From Acidobacteriota bacterium (lineage in GTDB: Bacteria > Acidobacteriota > Blastocatellia > Pyrinomonadales > Pyrinomonadaceae), in the NCBI GenBank assembly GCA_016700175.1, contig CP065003.1, positions 1,808,001-1,872,000 on the forward strand: 64,000 nucleotides of DNA, given 5' to 3'. Shown here in pieces: positions 52,401-60,739 of the stretch (position 1 is its first letter; each line of letters starts with the position of its first letter). The position numbers were made by a program, and so were the translations under genes. Under the pieces are notes generated by a model. The model was not told where the DNA came from, made no database searches, and saw only the letters and a program-made list of their open reading frames with translations.

Positions 52401-52515
52401 GAGATATATCGACACTGATCCAGGTGCCTTCGGTCGCGGTGTATTTCAGTTGACTGCTTTGTGAAAGCACAGGAAACGTGAGAGCCAACAGCAGAACAAC
52501 GGTAAATATCTTCAT
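49411..52515 (-). CDS. Secreted PD40 propeller-amidohydrolase fusion
   Basis: 1034 residues with a signal peptide (about 1-18). The N-terminal two thirds carry TolB/tricorn-like PD40 blades (SPDGESIVFDLLGHLYRVPY, IRLSPDGKYLAYVHRDD, ISPDHKWIAFREY). The last third is a metal-dependent amidohydrolase: GRTVMPGMFDAHGHYGSP (H-x-H at about residues 685-687), AVKDYSN with the likely carboxylated or metal-bridging Lys, GFTGIEHSMGL, MGAHGQMMGLGAHWEME, and EPGKYADLVVM. It probably cleaves cyclic or peptide amides in the periplasm; the propeller may gate access. Some acidobacterial and Bacteroidetes proteins share this layout; the substrate is unknown. Confidence 0.9.
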   Translation of the reverse strand: MKIFTVVLLLALTFPVLSQSSQLKYTATEGTWISVDISPDGESIVFDLLGHLYRVPYSGGEAKSLTKGRSWNMFPRHDSTGNRLLYTSDEEVSNDLWVMDLTNGRAANVSRMKRPVFQGTWSRDGRHVYGTSLNMQVRFPAYQFNFFGTKKEILPAGGRTPVNHFNEHPTNGLIYYVHHDESLPSSGPRVKTYDKNTGETKVYIERPGGAGSIRLSPDGKYLAYVHRDDTRTVLVLHELATKRETVLSENLDYGRFESRGFYGVYPNIAWHPSGNEIVLSYGGKIHAVDVRTKQDRIIPFTAPVEREIDKTIRFRLSIPEGETTTRSHRWGQRAGDSVLFEALGDLYSRTGGNLTNLTNSPEHETNPVYHSGTRKIYFASWNDRTRGSLRRMDADGGNVETLAASPTQYGSIAVSVDGSQVAFLRGAGSMMRGEKLEDQTDFELVLIGPDGTQKKLANVDWSGNRYAKRPPSVKFGPDSKHIYYSAYADDKLEIRRVNTDGLDYKTLFVFPNATRAVISPDHKWIAFREYHRTYVSPYEYIGKPSEISAADNKGYTKRVDREYDGDFTEWSEDGSTLQWTRGAFFYEKKLADVLGGSGGPEKTPLGFSFDIASPATTIALTNVRVITMNANREVLEGATIVIENDRIKAVGRNVPVPPGARVFDLKGRTVMPGMFDAHGHYGSPVSALNVIEQNLYGLKANLAYGVTTMYDVYGTTQKDFWVSDMLRAGKLDGPRIFSVGDPMFVTKYRTKMYRQIDSLEDALEHVQFNKDHGATAVKDYSNHERDSRKYLAQAAKQLEVNIITESFGNPQMNQTQIIDGFTGIEHSMGLEPFYEDVVRLFKASEIGMTPTLVVVYNGPSGQSYFDFTERYWEDQKLLNFFRKDYLLRFRRSAKLWEDDYYWARMAKELRKLYKEGVLLQMGAHGQMMGLGAHWEMELFTMGGFTPLEAIEIATINGYKHHGLDHILGSVEPGKYADLVVMTKNPAEKIRNSRSIEYVLKNGVVYSGADASRIYPEPKKADKLYFIDEREAPQQ

Positions 52516-52682
52516 TTCAGGTCCCTGGAAGTACGGAGAATCGGTTGTTATTTGGCCGCACGGATGGCGCGAATGAACAGAACCTTAGCACAGAGCGGTT
52601 GAAGGTTGAATGTCCTGAACCGGTTCGCAGACCATAAAACTGCGGGCACCCGCGGGATATCGCCGTTCAGGGAACGCTTCGC

Positions 52683-52718
52683 AATGTCCCGTTGCCAAGC
52701 TCGGTAAGAGTAAATTAA
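52683..52718 (+). pseudogene. 3'-end fossil of a VCBS/beta-helix gene
   Basis: Twelve codons and stop read NVPLPSSVRVN-stop. They match the last codons of the beta-helix/VCBS gene at 58860-58895 (DVPLPSSVSVN-stop). The similarity continues past the stop codon for about 330 more bases, and no gene body exists upstream here. Confidence 0.7.
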
Positions 52719-53180
52719 CAGGGATGAAGGGAGTGAAGGAGATTTCGGCGATTGTGTGTCAACGTTGAATGGTACTTCGGAGCGTTCGGGCCCGGCATTA
52801 GCCATCTCCTTCACCCCCTTCATCGCTGTTTCAAGAGTTAGAAGAAACAGGATCGACAAGATGAAAAGGATTGATAGTTGAGAATTGAAAGTAGGGGATT
52901 CTACAATCCCGGATCCGGTTCCTAAAGTGGCTACTGGCTTGGTTTGAAATCAATCCGGTCCAACTACCATTCCCAATTCTCAATTCTCAATTTTTTTCAT
53001 CCTGTCTATCCTGTTTTTTCAATTCGTCTTTCGAAACAGGATCGACAGGATGAATAGTATTAATAGTTGAGGATTGAAAGTGGGAGATTCCACGATCCCG
53101 CACGCGGTTCGTGAAGTGATTACTGGATTAGCCTGAGATCAAAAGGGCCCAACGACCATTCCCAATTCTCAATTCTTAAC
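52683..53180 (+). repeat. Duplicated block (copy A) with nested inverted repeats
   Basis: 52683-53035 matches 58860-59205. It contains an inverted pair (52717-52743 and 52804-52831, AACAGGGATGAAGGG type) and a second one (about 52844-52890 and 52972-53019, AAACAGGATxGACAGGATGAAAAGG type). 53030-53180 is a further partial copy of the second half. The 667-bp gap 52516-53182 otherwise holds no gene. Confidence 0.88.
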
Positions 53181-53185
53181 TATCA
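53162..53185 (-). repeat. Heptamer run starting at the kinase stop codon
   Basis: On the minus strand: TGATAGT, TAAGAAT, TGAGAAT, TGGGAAT. The first TGA (53185-53183) is the stop codon of the Ser/Thr kinase gene. Confidence 0.9.
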
Positions 53186-55780
53186 ATCCTGTAATTGTTC
53201 CAGCTCCTGCTTCACTCTGACAGTTTCGGGATGGCTCGCTCCGCGGGATTTCAACAGGGCCTCATACGCGGAGCGCACGAGTTCGCGGGCCTCTTCGAAT
53301 CTCTTCTGCGCGGCCAGGTTCATCCCCAGACGATGTCTCGCGGCGGCCGCGTTGGCGTTTGGATCCTTCGAATTCGCATTGAAAAACTCAAGGGCGCTCC
53401 TGTGTTCTGCTTCGCCTTTTTCCAGCATCCCTTGCCGCGTAAAATACTCGCCCCGCAGTGACCGGGTCACGGCGGTTATCACGCTTCCGTTTGGGTGCAG
53501 CTCTTTACCGGCAGACTCCGCCTTGCTCAACAGTTCGTCGGCCTTTGCGAAGTTCTGCTGAGCCAAATAGATCCGTACCAGGCGGTTCGCAAGTTCGATC
53601 GTGTAGATGTTCTTTTCGCCCACGCTTTTCAAAGCAATCTCGTACGCTTCCGAGAACCGCTGCTCCGCCTTGTTCAGGTCACCTCTCAATAGGGAGATCT
53701 CGCCCAACTCCCTGAGCAGATTTGCGCCATCCAGATTTGCTGCGCCCCCGCGCGAACGCAGTTCCGCCAGGCCCTTGTCCAGCACACTCTCGGCTCTTTG
53801 AAGATCTCCGAGAGAAACCAGCGCCGTTCCGAGATTCCCGAGCAGGACGGGGATCATCCTCCTGTCATCGCCTTCGAACCCGCTCGCGATCTCAAGGGCT
53901 TCTTGATTCAGTTCCGCCGTCTGCCTGAAATCGCCTTTCAAAAGCCTGATGTTGCCCAGCCCGCTCAGCGCTCCTGCAAGGACCAGGTTCGTCTCTTTGT
54001 CATCTCCCCGTCTCGGGCGAAGAAATTCGACCGTCTTCCGGTACTCCTCGCCCGCTTCGTCAAACCTTGCCTGCAGGTAAAGCTGGTTGCCAAGTTGCCC
54101 ACGGAACTGCATCGATCTCAGGTTTTCCGGTCCGCGGATCCTCTCATAGTTCTCGATAGCCTTTCTTATCAGCTTCTCCGAGGTCTTGTTATCGCCTTTG
54201 CCCATAAACGCCTTGCCGAGAATAAAAAAGATCTCGGCCTGCACCTCCGGCTGATCGGCCAATTCCCTTTCTACATTCTGTGCCGCAAGGTCCATAGCTT
54301 CGGCAATGGTCGCCTGACGCTTGCGTTCGGGATTTGGCGAATTCCAGAACGGATTGGCGAAGTTGAGGATGTTTCCGACGAAGTTCAGTGCCTCTTTGGT
54401 CTTCGCAGCCTCGGATCTTGCCCTTTCCGCCTCGATCTCGGTCTGTCGCGCCTGCCACAGAGTAGCGCCGAGACCGACAAGGACCGCGAGCAGGATCAGG
54501 AAACCGGCGGCCGCGGCGAAAGCGTTTCGGCGCAGGAATTTCCCCGTTCGGTACATCAGCGTGTCGGGCCGCGCCAGGACCGGAAGGCCGTTAAGAAATC
54601 GTTCTATGTCGTCAGCTAGCCTTTCGGCGGTCGAATATCTGCGGTCCGGTTCCTTCTTGAGCGCCTTGAGGATTATGTTGTCGAGATCACCTTTCAGCTG
54701 CTGCCAACGGACGGGATGGGTTTCCGGAACGGTTCTAGTGCGTGAAGACGACGCGGTCTTTTCGCGGGCAGATGAAGTGGGCGGGTCATTTTCCGGAGGC
54801 GAAGAGAGATGCGGCGAACCGGTGTCCGAATTCCTCGTCCGCGCGGCTTCCGAAGGCATCGGGGGCTCTTCATCCACCACGGCTTCGTAGATCGCCTTGA
54901 GATCGTCCTCCTTCGAAGCAAACGGACGCACGCCGCTCATAAGCTCGTAGAGGATCACACCGAGTGAATAGATATCGGCGGCGGTCGTGACGCTTCGCTT
55001 TTGCAGCTGTTCGGGCGAGGCGTACGACGGCGTCATCACTCCCAGTCTCGTGATGGTCGCCGTGTCCGTCTCTCCGATCTCGTCGCTGAGTATCTTGGAA
55101 ATCCCGAAATCGAGGAGTTTCGGGACTCCGTTCTTGTCGACAAGAATATTCGAGGGCTTCAGATCTCTGTGAACGACCAGATTACGGTGGGCAAAGCCGA
55201 CGGCCTCGCATACCTTGATGAACATTTCCAGGCGCTCGTTCAGGCCCAGAGAATGGCGGTCGCAGAACTCGTCGATCGGGAGGCCGTCGACGTATTCCAT
55301 CGCGAGAAAAGGAATCCCTTCATCAGTGGTTCCCGCGTTCAGCAACCTGGCGATCGACGGATGTTCCAGCGAGGCCAGGATCTCACGCTCCTGCCTGAAC
55401 CTTGCGCGCAGCGCAGAGGTATTCAGCTCCCGCTTCAGAAGCTTTAGTGCGACCTTCTGCTCAAGCTTGCCGTCGGTCCGCTCGGCCAGGAAAACCGCGC
55501 CCATTCCGCCCGAGCCCAGCTCGCCAGTGATCTTGTAAACGTCAATGAGCTGCCCGACAGGCGCTCCATTGTCCGACTCGAGGAAGTCGTGCGAGAACTC
55601 GATCGCGGCAAGGTTGAACGAGGCGGCCGCTTCTTCCTCGAAGCTGAGCAGCTGCTCCACCTCTTGTCTCACTTCGCTGCTCAACCCCGCGCTTGAAAGA
55701 AACGCCCGCCTTTCGGAGGGATCGAGCTCAAGGACCTCTTCGAGTACCTCGTTTACCCTGTTGTGATCGATCTCTGGCAT
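53183..55780 (-). CDS. Membrane Ser/Thr protein kinase with TPR domain, sigma-linked
   Basis: 865 residues. N-terminal extension (1-75: PSERRAFL, VRQEVEQLLSFEEE), kinase (82-410: GSGGMGAV, Lys113, HRD 204-206, DFG 224-226) with a roughly 50-residue Ser/Pro/Thr-rich insert in the C-lobe (about 290-345), transmembrane helix (about 420-447), short coiled coil (RQTEIEAERARSEAAKTKEA), then TPR repeats. The extension matches the other sigma-linked kinase at 9778 in position and pattern, and Lys/HRD/DFG numbering is identical. It lies 76 bases downstream of an ECF sigma gene. Confidence 0.94.
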   Translation of the reverse strand: MPEIDHNRVNEVLEEVLELDPSERRAFLSSAGLSSEVRQEVEQLLSFEEEAAASFNLAAIEFSHDFLESDNGAPVGQLIDVYKITGELGSGGMGAVFLAERTDGKLEQKVALKLLKRELNTSALRARFRQEREILASLEHPSIARLLNAGTTDEGIPFLAMEYVDGLPIDEFCDRHSLGLNERLEMFIKVCEAVGFAHRNLVVHRDLKPSNILVDKNGVPKLLDFGISKILSDEIGETDTATITRLGVMTPSYASPEQLQKRSVTTAADIYSLGVILYELMSGVRPFASKEDDLKAIYEAVVDEEPPMPSEAARTRNSDTGSPHLSSPPENDPPTSSAREKTASSSRTRTVPETHPVRWQQLKGDLDNIILKALKKEPDRRYSTAERLADDIERFLNGLPVLARPDTLMYRTGKFLRRNAFAAAAGFLILLAVLVGLGATLWQARQTEIEAERARSEAAKTKEALNFVGNILNFANPFWNSPNPERKRQATIAEAMDLAAQNVERELADQPEVQAEIFFILGKAFMGKGDNKTSEKLIRKAIENYERIRGPENLRSMQFRGQLGNQLYLQARFDEAGEEYRKTVEFLRPRRGDDKETNLVLAGALSGLGNIRLLKGDFRQTAELNQEALEIASGFEGDDRRMIPVLLGNLGTALVSLGDLQRAESVLDKGLAELRSRGGAANLDGANLLRELGEISLLRGDLNKAEQRFSEAYEIALKSVGEKNIYTIELANRLVRIYLAQQNFAKADELLSKAESAGKELHPNGSVITAVTRSLRGEYFTRQGMLEKGEAEHRSALEFFNANSKDPNANAAAARHRLGMNLAAQKRFEEARELVRSAYEALLKSRGASHPETVRVKQELEQLQD

Positions 55781-55856
55781 ATGACGCTATGAAAATGCTC
55801 CCTGCGTAAATATGTGCGAACCGAAGACAGACTGTGCCACTTGAGAGGCAGGTAGG

Positions 55857-56423
55857 CTACTTGTTGAGTTCCCTGTACAGCCAGAGCCGTGCGGCTCCCC
55901 ATTTCCGAATTACCGACCTGACGCTGATGTCGAGCGCATCCGCGATCTCTTCGTTGCTAAGACCGCCGAAGAATCGCATCTCCACTATCTTCGACTGTTC
56001 CTCGCTAAAATCCGCCAGGCGCGTCAGCACTTCGTCTAGGGCGAGTATCGACTCCGCTCTCTGCTCGACCGGGAGCTGAACTTCGTCTATCGAGAAGTGG
56101 ATCTGATTGCTTCCGCGCTTCGCGGTAGACCGCGACCGCGCGTGCTGTACAAGGATCTGCCGCATCAGGTGCGAGGCGATGCCGTAGAAGTGACTCCGGT
56201 TCTTCCAGTCGATCCCGGATTGTTTGCTGATCTGGATGAACGCCTCGTGAACCAGCGCCGTGGGCTGCAACGTGTGGCCCTTTCTTTCGCGCGACATAAG
56301 GAGACGGGCTTGCCGCTTGAGTTCGTCATAGACGAAAGGCATCAGGCGCTCTTTGGCGTCCTCATTTCCCTCGTTCCAGTCCTGGAGGATCTGAGTTATC
56401 TCGGAAGAAGTTTGTTCGATCAT
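55857..56423 (-). CDS. ECF-subfamily sigma factor, kinase-linked class
   Basis: 188 residues from the ATG at 56423 (MIEQTSSEITQ); the upstream ATG at 56456 adds an atypical MLFAKPARSIK. Region 2: LMPFVYDELKRQARLLM and TALVHEAFIQISK. Region 4: VEMRFFGGLSNEEIADALDISVRSVIRKW. WKNRSHFYGIASHLMRQILV is shared with the sigma factor at 12409. No anti-sigma gene; the downstream kinase is the likely regulator. The promoter it recognises cannot be read from the window. Confidence 0.92.
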   Translation of the reverse strand: MIEQTSSEITQILQDWNEGNEDAKERLMPFVYDELKRQARLLMSRERKGHTLQPTALVHEAFIQISKQSGIDWKNRSHFYGIASHLMRQILVQHARSRSTAKRGSNQIHFSIDEVQLPVEQRAESILALDEVLTRLADFSEEQSKIVEMRFFGGLSNEEIADALDISVRSVIRKWGAARLWLYRELNK

Positions 56424-56687
56424 CTTTATCGAGCGGGCCGGTTTAGCGAAAAGCACCGGCCCGGGGAGTCAGGATGGTCCCGATGTTCGCTTTTTTCTTT
56501 TGCGTTCGTTGAAAGTTTCCCAAATTCGCTCGCGATCCGCAAAGCAAATTCGGCGGGCGGTCGCGCCAACCCCGGCAAGACCTCATAGATAGCAATTTTC
56601 CGGTCGGTTTTGGCAGTTTTTTCTCCGGTTCTCACATACACACATAGTTGAACGAATTTCAGTTGTACTCAGAACCCGGAGGAAAGA

Positions 56688-58895
56688 ATGTACTTAGTAA
56701 ATTTAAGATCAGGACTTGTAGGAATTTGCGTGCTTGCAGCCGCCGTTTTCTCGGTTCAGGCCATACAGGCGGCGACTTTCACCGTGACCAACACAAATGA
56801 CAACGGGGCGGGGAGCCTGCGCCAGGCGATACTCGATGCCAACGCCTCACTGGACGCGGATGTGATCCAGTTCGACGCGGGTGTATTCAGCACGCCGCAG
56901 ACCATCACGCTCACGACCGAAGAACTCTATATAGACAGCAACATCACGATAAACGGCCCCGGAGCGGGCCTCCTGAGCATTTCCGGAAACGATCAGTTCC
57001 GGAATATTCTCATCAGGGGGATCAAGGCCCCGATAACCGTTGCGATCAACAATGTGACGATCAGGGACGGGTACGCTGCAGGAGGGCCCGGCATAAGGGT
57101 GAACGCGTCCGACACCGATCTGAGAGTCACCCTGAACATCGACAGCGTAGTGCTGCTGGACAACGAGGGCAATAGCGGCGCTCTGGGCGGCGGGATCATG
57201 ATCTTCGGAAACGGCGACCTGAGCGTCAACGATTCCATATTTCGCGGAAACATCGGAAATGGGGGCGGAGGCATTAGCTGCGGCGGCGGCGGCGGTGCGT
57301 GCCTCAATGTGAGCATTACAAACACGCTGTTCGAAGCGAACCAAGGTGGTTCCGTCGGAGGAGCGGGTTTCGGGTGCTGCGGAAACGGCACGCCCGAGTC
57401 GCCGATCGTTTTGGAAAACGTCGCGTTTATACGAAATGTGACGGGAAACAATGGCAGTGCGGTCAGGCTCTCATCGGGGCCGAACACGCTCTTCGAATTC
57501 AAGAATGTAACGGTCGCGCACAATACTTCGGTGATAGGGGCCGCAATGATACTCCAGTTCGGCCAATTCTCTTTCGAGAACTCAACCATCGCCTACAACA
57601 AGAGCACGGAACCAAATGACTTCCGAACGATAGGGATACTCTCTCAATGGGGCGATTCTGTATTGTCCTTCCGCAACACGATCGTTGCCAAAAACTCGAA
57701 TGTAAACGGCGTCGATAGGGACCTGGACGTTCAGGATCGCGTATTCGGCAGCCTCAACTCTCTTGGTTACAACATCTTCGGGTCGCTCGTCGGGACGACC
57801 GCGGTTGAAGGCGACACAACGGGCAACCAGATAGGGGTCGATCCGGGCCTCTACTTCATCCCTCAAGGCACAGGCAGCCCGCTGATGACAATGGCCCTGG
57901 TTCCCGGCTCCCCGGCGATCGACGCCGGCGATCCGGGTAATTTCCTCGCTACTGACTCGCGCGGCGTTTCCCGTCCGGTCGACGGAGACGGGAACGGTTC
58001 CGCGCTCCCGGACATAGGAGCCTACGAGAGAACGTCTGCCGACCTGATACCTCTGAAGCCCGTGTTTGATTTTGACGGCGATGCCAGGACCGATGTGTCC
58101 ATCTTCAGACCAGGCGCAGACCCGGCGCAGTGGTGGTTCCTTCGTTCCTCTGACCAGGGCACGCGAGGACTCCAGTTCGGAAGTGCTTCTGATACTCCGG
58201 TCGCGGCCGATTTTACGGGCGACGGAAGAACGGATATCGCGTTCTGGCGGCCTTCGACCGGCCAGTGGTTCATTCTTCGGAGCGAGGACGACTCTTTCTT
58301 CGCGTTCCCATTCGGAGCGCCCGGCGACATTCCTGCTCCTGGGGATTTCGATGGGGACGGAAAAGCCGATCCGGCTGTCTACAGGCCTTCGGCCGGGACG
58401 TGGTTCATATACCGTTCGTCGAACGGGGCCGTTTCCGCAGTTACTTTCGGGGTCGCGACCGACAAACCGATCGTGGCGGACTACGACGGGGACGGGAAGG
58501 ACGACATAGGCGTTTACCGTTCGCCCGACAACCAGTTCTGGCTTCTTAGAAGCAGTCTCGGCGTGAAGGCCTATCAGTTCGGAGCCCCGGGAGACCGCAC
58601 GGCGGTCGGGGACTGGACGGGAGACGGAAAGGCCGACGTGGCATTCTTCAGGCCTTCAACTTCAGAGTGGTACGTGATCAGGAGTGAGGACGACTCGTTC
58701 TTCGCGTTCCCCTGGGGAGCGACGGGAGACATCCCGAGCCCGGGAGACTTCGACGGCGACGGTCAGACCGATCCCGCGGTCTGGAGACCTTCCGACAATA
58801 CGTGGTACATCTTCGGCTCGACGAACGGCTTCGAGGCGGTGCTCTTCGGGGCGACGGGAGATGTCCCGCTGCCAAGCTCGGTAAGCGTAAATTAA
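56688..58895 (+). CDS. Secreted parallel beta-helix protein with VCBS/FG-GAP repeats
   Basis: 735 residues with a signal peptide (about 1-27, ending QAIQAA). Residues 28-430 form a right-handed beta-helix beginning with TFTVTNTNDNGAGSLRQAI, with many NNVTI, NDSIF and ENVAF turns and a Cys/Gly-rich patch (CGGGGGACLNV). Residues about 463-735 are five to six VCBS/FG-GAP units of about 50 residues (DFDGDGKADPAVYRPS and variants); units two and five are nearly the same (RSEDDSFFAFP shared). It is probably a cell-surface or secreted adhesin or carbohydrate-binding protein. GGAGG ribosome-binding site at about 56679. Its 3' end is duplicated at 52683. Confidence 0.9.
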   Translation: MYLVNLRSGLVGICVLAAAVFSVQAIQAATFTVTNTNDNGAGSLRQAILDANASLDADVIQFDAGVFSTPQTITLTTEELYIDSNITINGPGAGLLSISGNDQFRNILIRGIKAPITVAINNVTIRDGYAAGGPGIRVNASDTDLRVTLNIDSVVLLDNEGNSGALGGGIMIFGNGDLSVNDSIFRGNIGNGGGGISCGGGGGACLNVSITNTLFEANQGGSVGGAGFGCCGNGTPESPIVLENVAFIRNVTGNNGSAVRLSSGPNTLFEFKNVTVAHNTSVIGAAMILQFGQFSFENSTIAYNKSTEPNDFRTIGILSQWGDSVLSFRNTIVAKNSNVNGVDRDLDVQDRVFGSLNSLGYNIFGSLVGTTAVEGDTTGNQIGVDPGLYFIPQGTGSPLMTMALVPGSPAIDAGDPGNFLATDSRGVSRPVDGDGNGSALPDIGAYERTSADLIPLKPVFDFDGDARTDVSIFRPGADPAQWWFLRSSDQGTRGLQFGSASDTPVAADFTGDGRTDIAFWRPSTGQWFILRSEDDSFFAFPFGAPGDIPAPGDFDGDGKADPAVYRPSAGTWFIYRSSNGAVSAVTFGVATDKPIVADYDGDGKDDIGVYRSPDNQFWLLRSSLGVKAYQFGAPGDRTAVGDWTGDGKADVAFFRPSTSEWYVIRSEDDSFFAFPWGATGDIPSPGDFDGDGQTDPAVWRPSDNTWYIFGSTNGFEAVLFGATGDVPLPSSVSVN

Positions 58896-59477
58896 CAGGG
58901 ATAGAGGGGGTGAAGGAGATTTCGGCGACCCAGCAGTAACGTTGAATGGTACTCCGTAGCGTTCGCGCTCGGCACTAGCCATCTCCTTCAACCCCTTAAT
59001 CCCTGTTTCAAGAGGCAGAGGAAACAGGATCGACAGGATGAAAAGGATTGATAGTTGAGAATTGAAAGTGGGAGATTCCACGATCCCGCGCCCGGTCCCT
59101 GAGGTGACTACTGGCTTTGTTTGAAATCAATCCGGTCCAACTACCATTCCCAATTCCCAATTCTCAATCCTTTTCATCCTGTCTATCCTGTTTTTTCAAT
59201 TCCTCTCTCGAAACAGGATAAAAAGGATAGATAGGGTCGCTGACCAGAGCTACTCACGTTGCCGAGTTCCTTGCAGCGTAGCAATTCAGAAGCAGCGATC
59301 CTAAGAATCTTGCCTATCCTGTTCTTTCTTAATTGTTCAGAAAGAAGACAGAAGAAACAGGACAAACACGATAGTAAGGATCGCTGTTCTGGGGTTTCCG
59401 CGTAGCAAGGTACTCCGCAACGCAGTCATCTGAAAGCAGTGATCCTTTCGATCTTTTCTATCCTGTTTTTTCTTACC
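58860..59477 (+). repeat. Duplicated block (copy B) and CAGGAT-type inverted repeats (582-bp gap)
   Basis: 58860-59205 is the second copy of the block at 52683; it begins inside the coding end of the VCBS gene. 59205-59477 holds more CCTATCCTGTT / AACAGGA inverted patches. No gene; minus-strand open frames there are repeat-derived. Confidence 0.88.
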
Positions 59478-60698
59478 TCACCGCTCACTGTCGACGCGCT
59501 CTCTTCGAATCCCGTAGCCGATGAATCTCGCCGGGATATTCCTGACGAAGCGGAACCGCAAAAGAAAACGCAACCACCCGGGGAGACTCGGCGGCGTCTC
59601 CCGGTTCGATAGCGCCGCCGAGATGACCCGTTTCTGGGCCTGGATCTGGAACCACTGGACGATCTTCGTCGGCAAGATCCTTCGCGACTGGATCAGCGCC
59701 AGAACCTCTTCGGGCACATCTTCCTGTCGGAGCAGCGCGGGACCGAGCTTGTTCGCCGCCGCGACCGCGTCCTGGATCGCGAGGTTGATCCCGACGCCTC
59801 CAACCGGCGACATCGCGTGTGCCGCGTCGCCTATGACGAGCAGGCCGGGCATATGCCATTTCTCGAGCCGGTCTACACGCACCTCGAGCGTCTTCACATC
59901 GTCCCAGCTCGCGGGAATCCCCGTCTCGTCGTCCAGAAAGTGCGCGACGCTTTCTACGGACCGTCTGAATTCCCCTATCGGCGTTTTTCTCAGTTCCGAA
60001 TCGGCCCCTTTCGGCACGATGTAGGCAGCCTGCCAGTAATCGCTTCGGTTCAGAAGTATCATCATGTGGCCGGCGCCGACGATCGCGAAGGTCTCATCCG
60101 GGTGATCTTCGGAACGCGGCACCTTGAACCAGAGCACGTCCATAGGCGCCCCGAACTCCTTCACCTTAAGCCCGGCCTGCTCGCGAAGCGCCGAATACCT
60201 TCCATCGCAGGCGACCGTAACCCGAGCTCGAAATTCAACCGGTCCCTCCGGGCTTTCGGACCTTATGCCGACGCATTTTCCATCCTCAATTATCAATTCC
60301 TCCGCTTTATGCTGCATCCGCAGATCGAAATTCTCAAAACGCTGACCGAAGTCGGCGAGCAGGTCCAGGAAATCCCACTGCGGAACAAACGCCAGATAGT
60401 CGAACGGACGAAGTCCTCTAAAATCGACGACCTCCTGCAGCCGATCGCCGATGTGGACGCCGAGGTGGCGGACCTTGTTGTGGGGTAATTTCTCGAACTC
60501 GGAGAGGAGCTCTATCTGATCCAGGATCTCGAGTGTGGAGGGATGTACGGTGTCTCCGCGGAAGTCGCGTAGAAAATCGGCGTGCTTTTCAAGGACCGTC
60601 ACATTGACGCCTTGGCGGGCGAGAAGAACGCCGAGCATCATACCGGCGGGGCCTCCGCCGGCGATGACGCATCCAGAATGTGCAGTTGATCCGGACAC
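59478..60698 (-). CDS. FAD-dependent monooxygenase (PHBH-like)
   Basis: 406 residues. GGGPAGMMLGVLLARQG (FAD loop, about residues 14-30), RGDTVHPSTLEILD, the DGRYSALREQAG region with the DG motif, and GDAAHAMSPVGGVGINLAIQD (second FAD motif). This is the group-A flavoprotein hydroxylase fold (PF01494). It likely hydroxylates or oxidises an aromatic or quinone-like substrate with NAD(P)H and O2. The last codons (SER-stop) are in heptamer units TGAGCGG-TGAGGTA, with the stop codon TGA in phase with them. Confidence 0.9.
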   Translation of the reverse strand: MSGSTAHSGCVIAGGGPAGMMLGVLLARQGVNVTVLEKHADFLRDFRGDTVHPSTLEILDQIELLSEFEKLPHNKVRHLGVHIGDRLQEVVDFRGLRPFDYLAFVPQWDFLDLLADFGQRFENFDLRMQHKAEELIIEDGKCVGIRSESPEGPVEFRARVTVACDGRYSALREQAGLKVKEFGAPMDVLWFKVPRSEDHPDETFAIVGAGHMMILLNRSDYWQAAYIVPKGADSELRKTPIGEFRRSVESVAHFLDDETGIPASWDDVKTLEVRVDRLEKWHMPGLLVIGDAAHAMSPVGGVGINLAIQDAVAAANKLGPALLRQEDVPEEVLALIQSRRILPTKIVQWFQIQAQKRVISAALSNRETPPSLPGWLRFLLRFRFVRNIPARFIGYGIRRERVDSER

Positions 60699-60739
60699 TA
60701 ATAAACAGATTTCAGAAGTCTGAAGTCAGGAGTCAGGAC

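Noticed and set aside
58662..59081. Minus-strand 139-codon frame similar to one at 52548-52859
   Set aside because: Both are translations of the duplicated repeat block; the similarity reflects DNA duplication, not a gene family.
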